DNA of 64,000 nt from Canna indica (Eukaryota > Streptophyta > Magnoliopsida > Zingiberales > Cannaceae): the NCBI GenBank assembly GCA_034359265.1, contig CP136895.1, positions 5,830,501 through 5,894,500 on the forward strand, given 5' to 3'. Shown piece after piece: positions 46,351-57,900 of this stretch (within the stretch, counting starts at the first letter, position 1; every line of letters starts with the position of its first letter). A model generated the notes under the pieces. The model was not told the DNA's origin. It saw only the letters and a program-made list of their open reading frames with translations, and ran no database searches. The position numbers and the translations under genes were made by a program.

Positions 46351-46680
46351 CTGCATAATAAAGTTTTATTATTTTACATTCTGAATATTTTTGGTTGATC
46401 TCAATAAAGTAAGACCAGTTGGAAATATGCATGTAAGGATCACATTGCATGTAATTTCCATGTTGTGCATCCATATATGATCTATGTCGTCGAGAGTATT
46501 AACATTGTGATCATTGATGAATTTAGTCACGATAAATATGGCGAAAGTCGCTTTGGTTCTTTGTTGGTATGATCGGTGGACCAGATTATTGGAGATGATT
46601 GATAAAAATAGTGATGATGAGCTCATAAAGTTAGTATGCACAGCTATACGGTGATTCATGTGTTGGCCCAAGTGGGAGAC

Positions 46681-47127
46681 TGTTAGATTAATTTTAATAA
46701 TCTGATATGAATCAACACATATCAATAGGCGTGCATCCATCACTGTAAAATAAACGGTCCAGATCTTAAGTGATCTAATTATATTTATTTATGGGTCCGC
46801 GACATCTCAATATTATATGAGATTTAATTATACAGATACCATTTGAGGTAATTATTAATTTTATGATGGACAAAATAATAATTATCACTATCTCAAAAAT
46901 TTTTATAAATAGAGAGGTTATGATCTTTGGGTCATGCACTTGATTTCAATTTCTGAAGCCCTATTATTCAGAGACGACTAGTGAACGATGCATAGATTTG
47001 GAAGACTGCCCTCATCTTCTAATCTAAGCAATGAATTCAGATATGCTTTCGCATTTAATTACTTTTAATAATTTAATATGTAAAATTTTTGGCTTGTGAT
47101 TTAATTCCCGTTTAAAAAATTCTTTCA
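46681..47127 (+). repeat. 3' LTR of the decayed copia
   Basis: 447 bp, TG...CA. It contains TTTTTATAAATAGAGAGG at about 46910, a likely TATA box that the other LTR has lost through its deletion. Confidence 0.88.
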
Positions 47128-47306
47128 CTAACTTCACTTTTTCATAGATGGAGAAAGGGAACGGTGAGGCTAATGAATTTTGCAAGTCCTTGCTTTCTCG
47201 TGCTTACAAAATGAACATATATAAGGAAAAGAAAGAGGAAAGTATATTACAATCTCGCTTCAGTAACAACAAATTCAAAAAAATAAATTTATCTAGAAAG
47301 GTCAAA

Positions 47307-47743
47307 TCAAACTTCATGGAAGGAGCTTGAAGAACAACGTAGAAAAGGACAAAAATCAAACGATCTGTGCTCTTCCTCAGTCCATGGAACTCCTACCATG
47401 GCATCCATCGATCTGTGCTCTTCAAGCCACTCCTGGGTGATGTGGACCTCGAACTTGGCGGAGCAGGTGTCGATTTTCTCGAGGCAGTGGGACGCCGGGT
47501 TGATAAGGCCACTGTTGATCAAGGCGCGAAGAAGGGTTTGCCCAGTGAGACCGATGATCTCATGCTTCCTCCCCTGTGGATCAATGGCGTAAATATTCAC
47601 AATCCGGTCGGTCCCCCGGTGGAGGGGACGACGACGGCGTGGGAGGCCGCCGAGGAGCATGGGCGCGAGAAGAGCTAGAGGAAAAGAGCGGAACGGAGTC
47701 GAGCGAGGGGGAGGGTGGTTCGGCGAAGGGCGGCGATCGCCAT
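47307..47743 (-). pseudogene. Mitochondrial 2Fe-2S ferredoxin-like protein, broken first exon
   Basis: The minus strand starts with ATGGCGATCGCCGCCCTTCG (47743), preceded by AAACCCTAG. It encodes an Arg/Ala/Leu-rich presequence-like N-terminus and then DRIVNIYAIDPQGRKHEI, GQTLLRALINSGLINPASH and CSAKFEVHITQEWLEE. This resembles a plant mitochondrial 2Fe-2S ferredoxin-like family in which the motif is CSAECEVxIAQEWLE. Three defects are visible: an in-frame TAG in the presequence, a 1-bp loss in a G run near 47625 that shifts the frame, and Phe in place of the second cluster Cys. After WLEE the similarity ends and the frame repeats an EEHRS motif. The family assignment is from memory. Confidence 0.5.
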
Positions 47744-47879
47744 TCGCTAGGGTTTCGAAGATGGGGAGAGAAGGCGAGATCGGGGAGAGGAGTCCAGAGA
47801 CCAGTGTTTAGTCGAGGTCTTTTTGTCGGAGGACAATGAGGTATTTTTGCCTCAAAGTTCTCTGCTCCGTGTACCAAAA

Positions 47880-49265
47880 GGGCTCAAAATTTTATTTCGA
47901 ACAAGATTCAAAAGTTGAAATTCAGTCCAATTTCTTATTTCTTAACGAAATAAACGAGTCTTATACATCTTTTTTCTAATATTCGTGGATAAATTAAATT
48001 TTTTTATTTGTTATTTTATACTAATTAATTATATAAGTATCATCAAACTTTATATGAGATAAAATTTAACATACTTTAAATAATTAATTACCATTGATGT
48101 GATGTGACCTAAAAACTGCCTAATATATCAGTCAAACGTAATTAAAGATGTTATTATTTATCAAATTAGTCTAATTATATGAGCCACTTGACACCATAAT
48201 AATATACGATAATATCACATCAATATCAACATAAATAAATCAAATGTAAATTGTATATGATTTAATCTACGTTAAAGAAACAAACACATGCATATAAAAC
48301 AATGTTATAATATACCAAAAAATATCGGTACGCCAAAATTAACATACAAATGTAAATAAATGAGATTTGGTCTGAACCGATGTTGAACTAGTGAAAATTG
48401 AGTTGAACCAGTCACTGAACCTAATGAAATTATATTGAACCGACATTAAATTAAACTCAAATTGGACCTAAATTGAATCTGGTTCGGACCAATTGATCAA
48501 GTCTAGCCCAAAAGTAATTTAATCAGACTTAACCAATTTCATGTTAATCGGTCTAATTTCAAGTGAACCGAAACTGAATAGAAATCAGGAAATAAGCCGA
48601 CCGAAATTTGAATGAACCAACCAATTGGATCGAACCAGAAATGAACCACCATAATTGAAATAAATCAGAAACGAAACAAAGCAGATTTCAAATTGAAATT
48701 CAATTCAAAATCCTTATTAAGTTGAATTGGGCCAGTCCAAAAGTGAAACATTGACCACTCCATTGGGTAAACAACTTACTGGTCGGATCCAGATATGATC
48801 CGAAACTTAAAACACTTTCTCCACTTCTTTTTCCCCACGTTGCATGCAACAGTTTAGAAACCAAAACCCATGTTTTTGGGCTAACGGGCCGTGCCGGCCT
48901 GACACGTTATTTTTTCGTGCCGGGATGGGCCGGGCCGGCCAAAAAAAATTCAGGCCGGGTCTGCTCGATAAATTCGGTCCGGCACGATTTGTCAGGCCTA
49001 ACAAAAGCTCCTCATCTACTTGAGGCGTTGAAAGTTAAGAAGGCTAGAGAAAGGAGCACAACAAGTTTATTTTACATTTATTGCTCTTTTATTGTGTTTT
49101 CATCTTGTTGTGTTGATTTGATAAACTAGTTTGCAAGGTGTGCTTGTGTGGTTGTAGAGATTTATTTTGCTAGAGAATATGTGTTGAGGTCTTCTCAAAG
49201 GGTTGAGAAATAAATCATCATTGTATTCTTAGGAAAATATTTCATCTATAAAGTGTAAATTTTCA
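47880..49265. other. Non-coding spacer with TGAACC-rich and GGCCGG-rich parts
   Basis: 48360-48680 has scattered TGAACC motifs, the reverse complement of those at 42430-43080. Around 48880-48990 a GC-rich patch (GGGCCGGGCCGGCC, CCGGCACG) looks like a MITE or hAT remnant, without defined ends. No gene. Confidence 0.4.
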
Positions 49266-49269
49266 GGCG

Positions 49270-50073
49270 CCAAACGTGTTTTCAGAAAACTAAAAAGTAG
49301 ATACTGAAACCAGGTTTTTGAAATCAAATTTTCATTTTTTACTGAAATCAAACCAGGAAATAATTTTCGCTAACCAGGAAATAGTTTAACGAAAATAATA
49401 TCTATTTTAGTTGATTTTGAAACCAACAAATACTTATTTAATTATAGAAAATAATATTAATTTTCATTGAACAACTTTAGTAGTAATCTAATTTTGATTA
49501 AATAGTAAACTTAATATGATTGTAGAAAAAAGTTGCATATTAATAAAACTTAATATGATTGTAGGAAAAAGTTGCATATTGATAAAAGTAGGAAGAATCA
49601 CTATTCAACACTATAATTTGGACTATAAATAATCAAGATAAATTAGTTTTGATTAAATTATAAATAGATCATCTTTAATAAAATTGAGTTACTTTAAAAA
49701 TTAGGTTTAAGTCAATTAGATATAAATTGATTTAATCAATTTATCAATTTAAGATAATAGATTGAGTTTAAAATGATGATTTCTATTTTAATTTTTATAC
49801 ATTAGATATAATTTGATTTATTTGTAAATTAATTGATTTTAAAAAATATTAATAATTACAAATTGTCACTATATTTTGATATCGACATCTTCGAAATCAC
49901 AGAAAATAACATTATGATATTTTTAATTTTATTAAAAAAGTAGATTTTATTTTTATTTTGATTTCGATTCGATTACATGAAAACACAAAATCAAACACGT
50001 TTTCGTAAGTTATTTTGATTTTATTGAAACCAATATCATAAAAACAGACCTAATTTTGCTAACCAAATAAGTC
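49270..50073. mobile_element. Tourist-like MITE, decayed relative of 19428-20281
   Basis: Shares long stretches with the MITE at 19428, such as TTAGTTTTGATTAAATTATA, and a right end ATTTTGCTAACCAAATAAGTC that mirrors TTTCGCTAATCAAACAGGCC. The left end is eroded and no TSD is visible. Confidence 0.55.
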
Positions 50074-50219
50074 CTAAATTTTTAGCCACCACAAGTAGCC
50101 GCCCACGTCTCTTTCTTCACTGACCACATGCATACTTAATTGTAATTATGGACCGAAGGGTTCGGATACGTACCTCATGCCATTGAAAGTGTATTGATGA
50201 GTATGAGGATCCTTGGTGT

Positions 50220-50315
50220 CTTAGCATATTTATAAGCTCATCTTGCCATCAAAGATGATAAGGGTGGTCTTAGGCTCTTAGCATATTTATAAGCTCATCT
50301 GGCCATCAAAGATGA
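50220..50315. repeat. 57-bp tandem duplication
   Basis: CTTAGCATATTTATAAGCTC through CCATCAAAGATGA occurs twice (50220 and 50277) with a single difference (TTGCC versus TGGCC). Confidence 0.85.
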
Positions 50316-51281
50316 AATACTTGATGGAGTCGAGGGGATAGACGCGGAAGAGTACAAAAGATGATAATTATCTATCTATATATAAAAGAAAGTATTTTGG
50401 CATTCTTATCATGCCAAGTGTCATGATAAGAATTATGCCAGTGGCATAAATTTATGTACTTTAAATATATAATATGTATAATATTAATGTAGATGCTTTT
50501 AAAAAAAAATGTGTAGTCATTACATTAATTTTTTTATGACATGTAATATTATCTCTCTTGAATGATATTTAATATTATTACCTCTTTTAAATATGAAATA
50601 TTACATTTTTTATGAGAATTAATTTTTTTTGCAACATTAGCAACATTGGATTTAATTGAAATATTAAATTAATTTTTTTGCTCCTTGCTTATGGGAATTA
50701 TTGGTAGTTGACGAAAAGAATATTTTTTGTCCAAAAAATAAAAATAAAAATGTTAAATTCTCCGATGTGCCTAATAATCCTCCTAATACTCACATGTAAT
50801 AAATATTTTTATATTTTTAAATAATGGGTAAAATTAAAATTAAGTTAACTTATTAATATCAGATTCTTTTATCCGAAATAAAAATAAATACATGAATTAA
50901 AAATTTAGCTTTATTTGAACTAAACAAATGAGGAATACGACATAGGCTTATTCCAAGTGTTTATTTGATCTAGTGTTCATAAATGCTTATTTGATGAATT
51001 ATAAGTTGAGCATGAATTAGAAATAAAATAAAAAATTAATATATAAGTATAATAAAAAAGTTTGTGCTGGGTCAACATTCTACTTGATGGGTAGGAGCTA
51101 TGCATCTAGAAGGTGGTACCTTTCCAAATTTGAGAATTTCCCTAGACAAGTGATCAAGGCAATGATTCCTTTCGTCTTCTAGATCACAAGAATGATGCAC
51201 TTGTGCTTTAGTTGTAAAACTTCATCTTTTAAAAAAAATAAAATAAAAAGAGTATTTATATTTATCATATTTATATTTATC

Positions 51282-51352
51282 ACATCGTGGAGACTCGGGG
51301 ATACGGCCCCAGTTGGATTACTCCGGATATATGGGACCAGCTCGTGGGGATA
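51282..51352 (+). pseudogene. 71-bp fragment of the CACTA TNPA gene (exon 3) inside Helitron A
   Basis: ACATCGTGGAGACTCGGGGA to CTCGTGGGGATA matches 62537-62607 with one seen difference (T51288 versus C62543). It corresponds to the Transposase_24 segment GYGPSWITPDIWDQLVG. The sequence to the left is AT-rich Helitron sequence; the sequence to the right is the same as at 62608 onward. Confidence 0.88.
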
Positions 51353-51640
51353 CCACATATATGGAGAAAAAAATTAATAATCAAAATTACCAATAAAAAT
51401 TTGAATGCTACACATGAAAAGCTAAAATTCATTGTCCATGCTGAAATTGGACGTCTCCTCAACCTTGACTCCTTTGTTCAGGTCAATGTTGGGAGCACTT
51501 AAGGAGAACATTGCGATGAAGGAAGAGAGAATTTCTTAGTTAAAAACTGCACCAATCTCATGAACTCCCGAGGCCTTGCATGGATCACCTCCGGCGTGTT
51601 TACATGAATGATCACATGATTGTTCTACTGCTATTGATCA
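51353..51640 (+). other. Unassigned Helitron interior
   Basis: Includes a short frame TNKNLNATHEKLKFIVHAEI that I cannot assign. Identical to 62608-62895 in this window. Confidence 0.4.
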
Positions 51641-53400
51641 TTGCAAGACCTCATCGGTTGTGATCACCGTCAATTTTTGTTTGGAAGAATATTCTTTGAT
51701 CCCCTAGGAATGAGTGAGTTATACTATTTGAGAATTTTACTGAACGTGGTTAGGATTTCAATATCTTTCGAGGATATTAGAACATTCAATGGTAAAGTTT
51801 ACCAACTTTCAGATATGTATGCAATAATTTAGAGTTGATTGACGATGACAAAGAATATGTAGATGCAATTAAAGAAGTAAGTACATGAAGATCATGTTTT
51901 GCTTTTAGAAAATTATTTGCTACATTATTATTATCGAACTCGATGTTTAGACCAGAATTCGTTTGGGAGGAGACTTAGAAATTATTAACTGAAGATATAC
52001 CTTATTTGATAAAGCAAGTGTTACAAACGGAAAGGTATGAAAGCTATATATTTGTTATATATATTTATTGTTATTTATTTATTACCAATTAATATATTAA
52101 ATTTATATATTTTTGAATTTGAGATGTTGTCATTACTAATGATGAACTCAAAGATGATTGTTTAGAGAAAATTGATTTTGATTCTAAAAAGATGTGGTAA
52201 AAGTTTGGATGACTTTTCTATAATGTCAAAATTATCTTGATCATCTACAAACATTAACAATCGCTTAATTGCTGAGGAATCGCGTTACAATCGGAGGAGA
52301 TTGAGAGAGGAAAATTAAGAACAAGTTCAACACTTAACTTCGGAACATAAACAAGTTTATGATAAGATATTGGATGTTGTTAAAAGAAAAAAATAGAGGT
52401 ATTTTTTTTGTCTACAGTTATGGTGGAACCGGAAAGATATTTATTTGGAAAACTCTTGCATATGCACTTCGATCCGAAGAGAAAATTATTTTAACAGTTG
52501 CGTCCAGTGGAATATCATCTTTACTATTGATTGGTGGAAGAACAACGCATTCTCGATTTCCGATCCATCTTAATTTGGATGAGGATTCTACTTGCAACAT
52601 TAAACACGATTCTCTGTTGGCTGATTTATTAGTGAGAACAAGTTTAATTATTTGGAACGAAGCTCCAATGATGAATATGTATTATTCAGTTATATATTTA
52701 TTAAATTTCACTAAATACAAATCTAATAGTTCGATTCTCTTAATTTTAGATATTATTTTGAAGCGCTTGATAGGAAATTATGTGATGTTATGCGTTTTAA
52801 GAATCTAAACAACAATGATCATCCTTTTGGAGGTAAGACTGTAGTATTTGGGGGAGAGTTCAGATAAATTTTACCTATCATTCATAAGGGAAGCAGACTA
52901 GATATTGTTAATGCAACACTTAATTCGTCTTACTTATGGGACGACAGTGAAGTTTTGAAGCTAACGAAAAATATGTGTCTCACTGTAAATCACTCCGATG
53001 ACAATACAGATAATTTGAAAAAGTTTTTCGGGTTAGATATTATCGATCGGTGACGGAAAGATAGGTGATTCTGGTGATGATTATGAGATAGTCTGAATTC
53101 CATATGATAACTTGATTTTGGATGCAAGTGACCCTGTTGCTGCGATTGTTGATGCAATTTATCCTGAGCTTATAACAAATGCCAATAATTTACAATATTT
53201 GCAACAAAGAGCTATATTAGCTCACACTCTAAATATGGTTGAGATAATTAATTACTATATGGTTTCTCTAAATCAAAAAGAGTCAACGATATTTTTGAGC
53301 TCAAATAACACGTGCTTATCAGATTCTGGAGGGAGTTTTATTGGATCAGATTCACACACCAGATTTCTTGAACTACATCAAATGTTCTAGTGTTCCTAAT
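51641..53400 (+). pseudogene. Helitron helicase (PIF1-like) relic
   Basis: The region encodes, with many stops, the pre-helicase motif SELYYLRILLNVVRISISFE then DDDKEYVDAIKE, and the PIF1-type helicase: Walker A YGGTGKIFIWKTLAYAL (the final Thr of GGTGKT is Ile), GISSLLLIGGRTTHSRFPI, LIIWNEAPMM (DEAP to NEAP) and FGGEF. At the far end it has ILDASDPVAAIVDAIYPEL and STIFLSSNNT, then PNHYLTLKVG. In an active Helitron this helicase unwinds DNA for rolling-circle transfer. It is inactive here. Confidence 0.85.
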
Positions 53401-53580
53401 CATTATTTGACATTAAAAGTTGGGACGTACTCCTATTATTTTGCTAAGAAATATCGATTGATCTGTCTGATTATGTAATGAAAAATGATTGGTGTTAACA
53501 ATCATTGTATAACCACTATGTACTTTGATATATATATATATATATATATATAACATCACTATTTTTTTTTCTATAGGGGC

Positions 53581-53980
53581 AATGAGAATATCAATACGCT
53601 GCATGCGGAGATTGTTGCAGACTTAAAGTTAATGTTTGACGAACATAATGTATGTATGAATTATAATGCGGAGATTGTTGTTCCCTTATGGTGAAGATGG
53701 TTATAGAGAAGATATTTCTCATAGTAATGAGCGTTTTTCGTTAGCAAATGCAAGAAATAAGTTGACAATGCGAGAATTTTTTGCATATAGAATTCAAGAG
53801 AGGAATATTAATCCTTCAACCACACCTTATTCAAAAAGGTTATTCCAACAATTTGTCGTCGATGGTTATACTATGATTGAGTCTGTCCGATTAAAATATA
53901 TTCACACACATCAAAAAAATTTACGGGCAAAAATATATAAAGGGTTGGTTGATGTTCTTAAATGGAGAAACAAAGCTTAG
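53581..53980 (+). pseudogene. Helitron Rep N-terminal domain (Helitron_like_N) relic
   Basis: Starts with EIVADLKLMFDEHN, then LLFPYGEDGYREDISH, TMREFFAYRIQERNINPS and RLFQQFVVDGYTMIESVRLK, the signature of the region before the Rep HUH nuclease. It lies after the helicase relic and directly before the Helitron 3' end, the wrong place for a collinear Rep-Hel gene. The frame ends at 53980. The nuclease part itself is absent here and appears at 55460-56220. Confidence 0.82.
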
Positions 53981-54140
53981 GGTTTAAAGATTTTGATTTG
54001 TAATTCAAAAGATCATATTGAAAAAGAAACTATAAATGTTATATACCAATTTTTTTTTTTGTGATTTATGCACAATATTATTTTTCTAGTATTGATATAT
54101 TAATAATAAATTTATTACATATAATGTGGATTAAGATCGT

Positions 54141-54166
54141 CGCGCATCGCGCGGGTCTTATACTAG
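54141..54166 (+). other. Helitron 3' terminal hairpin and CTAG end
   Basis: CGCGCATCGCGCG forms a short stem a few bases before the CTAG terminus, which is followed by T: the stop signal for rolling-circle transposition. Confidence 0.85.
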
Positions 54167-56223
54167 TATATATATAAAAGAAAGTACTCTAGTCTTCTTA
54201 TCATGCCAAGTGTCATGATAAGAACTATGCCAAGTGATAATTTGTACTATTCATATTTAGTAATACAAAAGCATTAAATAGTGCATTAGTAACAAGCTCA
54301 TATATTTTCTTAGATAGAGAGATTGTGATATTTAATTAAATCACATTTAATTAGAGGAGAGAGAAAAGGAGGGTATTTAATTAAAAGGGAGATTTTTTTA
54401 AAAATAAAAATAAAATAAAAAATAGCAGCATATGTAACATTTAGTCCAGTAAATTGCGTACATATAATATTTTTTTAATAAATTATGATAAAAATATTCT
54501 TTTATCAAAATATGATTACATATAGTAACAAATACTTAAAACATATATTAATAATAATAATAAATTTTCAACTATGCATATAACAACTAAGCATAAAAAA
54601 TTGTATTTATTATAAAATTAAATTTATAACATAATTTATGTTGTATTTTTTATAACAAAATTAAATTTGATTTTGAAATATGTTATTTTATAAAAATAAG
54701 AATGATTTAATTACGGAAAACTTATTGGTATACACCATCAAACCTGAATATATTTAGCTTCTAATTCATAATATATCTTATGATGACATGATTAAATTAT
54801 TTTAGAAATATCTTATTTTATAAAAATACAAATAATTTAATCATGTTTTTATTTATTAGATTTATTAAAATGTGTAATATTTTATTTTATTATTTTTAAT
54901 ACCTACATAATATATCTTAGAAAATACTAACAAATTATCAAACAATTTTTTTTAAAAAAAATATTATTAAAATATCATAAAATATTATTTCATCAAAATA
55001 TGGATTATAAGAAATACGACTATGTCTCTATCAATATATATATATATTTGACAAAGATGGAAAATCACAATAGGTGACCATACTAGGATTTGAACCCTAG
55101 ACCTCTAGAAAATATACAAGATGTTGCCTATATATATCATAGATAATATATATCTTATGAAAATTATTATTTTATAAAAATATGAAATAATTAATGATTT
55201 ATCTATTAATTGTATTGTTTAATTTATTTTAAATTTTAGTTAAATATTTATTAATATATACAAAATATATAGATGTAGATGTAACAGATCAATTTCCAAT
55301 ATTCCGTCTTTTAACTCTATATATATCTCCATATATTCAATTTCTTTAAATTCTCCCATACAAATTTCAAATAACATTAAAAGTGAAGATGTAGCATATC
55401 AAGGGCGATCCTAGAAGAATTTGGAGAAGAAAAAAGAAAAATTTAAAAACCACCAAAAGGGTATGTGAGTGTCTCTCCGAAATCGATAGATCCTCATTAC
55501 TATCAATTGGTCATGGATTTAATGATGCATGGCCCGTATGGTGCTGCACAAAAAAAATCTCATTGCATGCAAGATGGTAGATGTATATGATATTTTTCAA
55601 ATAAATTTGTAGACAGATATCCTCGAGGATCGATATTTAATTTATAGAAAGGATAATGGCTGAACAATTAAAAATGAGAAGATTGATTTGGATAATTATT
55701 TTGTTGTCCCTCATAATAGATACCTGTTGTTGAAATATGGTGCACACATTAATGTCGAATGCTGCAATAAATCGAGATTAATTAAATATTTTTTCAAATA
55801 TGTGAATAAAGATCATGATCGTGTCACTGTCACATTTGTTGACTCAGCATCATAGTTTGAAATATAAACTCCTGTTTATGAGATCAAAATGTTTTATGAT
55901 TGTAGATATATCTCACCATGTGAAATGGATCTGGAGAATATTCAGTTTCGACATTCATTACAAATATCTATCTGTGCAACGATTGTCGTTTCATTTTCCA
56001 AATAAACACACTATAATTTTCAATGATGACGATTCAATATCTGAAGTGGCAAATCCACCAACAATTAATGAGTCTCAATTTTTAGCTTGGTTTGAAGCTA
56101 ACAAATATTTCTCAAAGGCAATAAACTTAACATGTGTTGAATTTCCTTTGTTGTTGGCATGAAAGCAAGATATTAGACGTTGGATTCGAAAAGAGACAAG
56201 ACAATTTTTGATTGAAAGAATAT
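54167..56223 (+). mobile_element. Second Helitron, 5' part (Helitron B)
   Basis: Directly after the 3' end of Helitron A comes TATATATAAAAGAAAGTACT, then CTTATCATGCCAAGTGTCAT, matching the first about 80 bp of Helitron A. The next 1.2 kb is AT-rich without genes. Rep catalytic sequence follows, and the element is cut by a CACTA insertion at 56224. Its helicase end may be the segment at 62608-64000. Confidence 0.7.
55460..56220 (+). pseudogene. Helitron Rep (HUH nuclease region) relic
   Basis: Blocks in more than one frame include DPHYYQLVMDLMMHGPYGAA with SHCMQDGRC, then DNYFVVPHNRYLLLKYGAHI with NVECCNKSRLIKYFFKYVNK and DHDRVTV, and then the region before the helicase (SVQRLSFHF, INESQFLAWFEAN). 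This is the Rep section that, in full Helitrons, lies between the N-terminal domain and the helicase. It ends against the CACTA terminus at 56224. The HUH motif itself was not seen clearly. Confidence 0.8.
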
Positions 56224-56530
56224 CACTACTAGAAACATGATCTTCAGCAACGGCTATCAGCAACGACCGCTCAAGCCGTTGCTATTTGCAACGGCGTTCT
56301 TACGGCCGCCCGAGCCGTTGCAGATATCTGTATCTGCAACGGCGTTCTAACGGAAAACCGAGCCGTTGTGGATTATTTTAATTATCAGCAACGGCTTTCT
56401 GACGGAAAGGCGAGCCGTTGCTGATTTTTTAATCTTCAGCAACGGCTTGCTAACGGATAAGTGAGCCGTTGCTGATGATAACTTATCAGCAACGGCTTTC
56501 TAACGGGCGAGTGAGCCGTTGCTGATAAGT
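56224..56530 (+). repeat. 5' subterminal repeats of element 3
   Basis: Paired CAGCAACGGC/GCCGTTGC motifs from the CACTACTAGAAA terminus to the TATA box. Confidence 0.9.
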
Positions 56531-56538
56531 TTATATAG
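56531..56538 (+). promoter_or_regulatory. TATA box of element 3
   Basis: AAGTTTATATAGGGCACC immediately inside the subterminal repeats; the same position as 57242-57249 and 36010-36017. Confidence 0.6.
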
Positions 56539-56934
56539 GGCACCAGTCGCGCCCGACCCTTCTTCCTCCCGCTGTTGCCGCCGCCGCTCCTGCCGACGCT
56601 TCTCGCCGCTGCCGACGCCGATGCCTCTCGCCGACGCCTCTCGCCGCCGCTGCCGCTGCTGCCGGTATGTTGATCGGCCGGAGTATTGGTTAAAATCCAG
56701 CCGAAACCCTATTTCTAGGGTTTCGGCCGGCGGCGATCGGCCTATGGCCGCCGCCGGACCTTCTACAGTGGCCGGACAGTGTGTCCGGCCACTGTACACC
56801 AGCGCCGGAGGGTGGACTCCAGCGCCGGAATTTTTCATTGTTAATTATTGTTTATTGTTTTTATTATTTTGAAATTGTTAATTAATTATTTTATAATTGT
56901 TAATTAATTGTTTAATTTGTTAGATTAATTATTA

Positions 56935-57241
56935 CACTACTACAAACTTGGTCTTCAGCAACGGCTATCAGCAACGGCCGCTCAAGCCATTGCTATTTGC
57001 AACGGCGTTCTTACGGCCGCTCGAGCCGTTGCAGATATCTGTATCTGCAACGGCGTTCTAACGGACAACCGAGCCGTTGCGGATTATTTTAATTATCAGC
57101 AACGGCTTTCTGACGGAAAGGCAAGCCGTTGCTAATTATTTAATCGTCAACAACGGCTTACTAACGGATAAGTGAGCCGTTGCTGATGATAACTTATCAG
57201 CAACGACGTTCTAACGGGCGAGTGAGCCGTTGCTGATAAGT
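56935..57241 (+). repeat. 5' subterminal repeats of element 4
   Basis: Same arrangement as 56224-56530, with a few diverged units such as GTCAACAACGGC. Confidence 0.9.
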
Positions 57242-57249
57242 TTATATAG
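57242..57249 (+). promoter_or_regulatory. TATA box of element 4
   Basis: TTTATATAGGGCACG, conserved in the three copies whose 5' ends are visible. Confidence 0.6.
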
Positions 57250-57550
57250 GGCACGCTCTCGCGCCCGACCCTTTTTCCTCCCGCTTCTGCCGCCGCCGCT
57301 CCTGCCGACTCCTCTCGTCGCCGCTGCCGCCGACGCCGACGCCGACGCCTCTCGCCGCCGCGCCGCTGCCGGTATGTTGATCGGCCGGCCTATACCGTTT
57401 CGGCCGGAGATGCTAAAATTCGACCGAAACCCTATTTCTAGGGTTTCGGCCAGCGGTGGTCGGCCTATGGCCGCCGCCGAACCTTCTACAGTGGCCGGAC
57501 AATGTGTCCGGCCACTGTACGCCGGCGCCGGAGGGTGGACTCCAGCGCCG

Positions 57551-57588
<38 letters not shown>

Positions 57589-57684
57589 TGTTTTGAAATT
57601 GTTAATTAATTATTTTATAAATGTTAATTAAATGTTTAGATTAATTATTTAATTTGTTAGATTAATTATTAGGGTTTAGATTAA

Positions 57685-57900
57685 TTTCGGACGCGCGCCG
57701 GAATCGTCCAATTCGGACTCGCGCCGGAATCGTCCAATTCGGACGCGCGCCGGAATCGTCCAATTCGGACTCGCGCCGGAATCGTCCACTTCGGACGCGC
57801 GCCAGAATCGTCCAATTCGGACTCGCGCTGGAATCATCCACTTCGGACTCGCGCCGGAATCGTCCACTTCGGACGCGCGCCGAAATCGTCCAATATGGAC
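57685..57900 (+). repeat. 26-bp minisatellite in the CACTA leader
   Basis: Eight units with core GAATCGTCCAATTCGGAC, alternating GCGCGCC and TCGCGCC. Confidence 0.88.

Larger units (their letters stand above)
41033..47127 (+). mobile_element. Decayed Ty1/copia LTR retrotransposon
   Basis: Left LTR 41033-41407 and right LTR 46681-47127 both start TGTTAGATTAATTTTAATAA and end TTCTTTCA. The left copy has lost about 75 bp. Flanks TTAAC (41028-41032) and CTAAC (47128-47132) are a 5-bp TSD with one transition. A purine tract, AAGTGGGAGAC, precedes the right LTR. Gag and remnants of protease, RT and RNase H lie between in copia order; integrase is largely missing. LTR divergence is clearly higher than in the element at 13491. 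Confidence 0.88.
50375..54166 (+). mobile_element. Helitron with rearranged coding region (Helitron A)
   Basis: A typical 5' start, TCTATATATAAAAGAAAG, follows an A at 50374; an alternative start is 50371. The 3' end is the GC-rich hairpin CGCGCATCGCGCGG, then TCTTATACTAG, at 54141-54166, followed by T. These are classic plant Helitron ends. The coding relics run helicase first (51641-53400) and the Rep-protein N-terminal domain second (53581-53980), the reverse of the normal order. The element contains a 71-bp piece of a CACTA exon (51282-51352). Confidence 0.82.
56224..56934 (+). mobile_element. CACTA transposon, 5' fragment (element 3)
   Basis: Begins CACTACTAGAAACATG inside the Helitron Rep relic. 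It has the 5' subterminal repeats, a TATA box and the GC-rich leader, and stops at 56934 where another CACTA (element 4) starts. The following part of the leader, expected to read GGGTTTAGATTAATTT, is not found in the window. Confidence 0.9.

Noticed and set aside
47576..47877. Plus and minus frames of 87-98 codons over the ferredoxin-like locus
   Set aside because: Only the minus-strand frame with the ferredoxin-like text has family similarity; the others are shadows.
55080..55120. AGGATTTGAACCCTAGACC, whose complement resembles a Pol III B box, suggesting a SINE
   Set aside because: No A box, no 5' tRNA-like head and no defined tail or target-site duplication.
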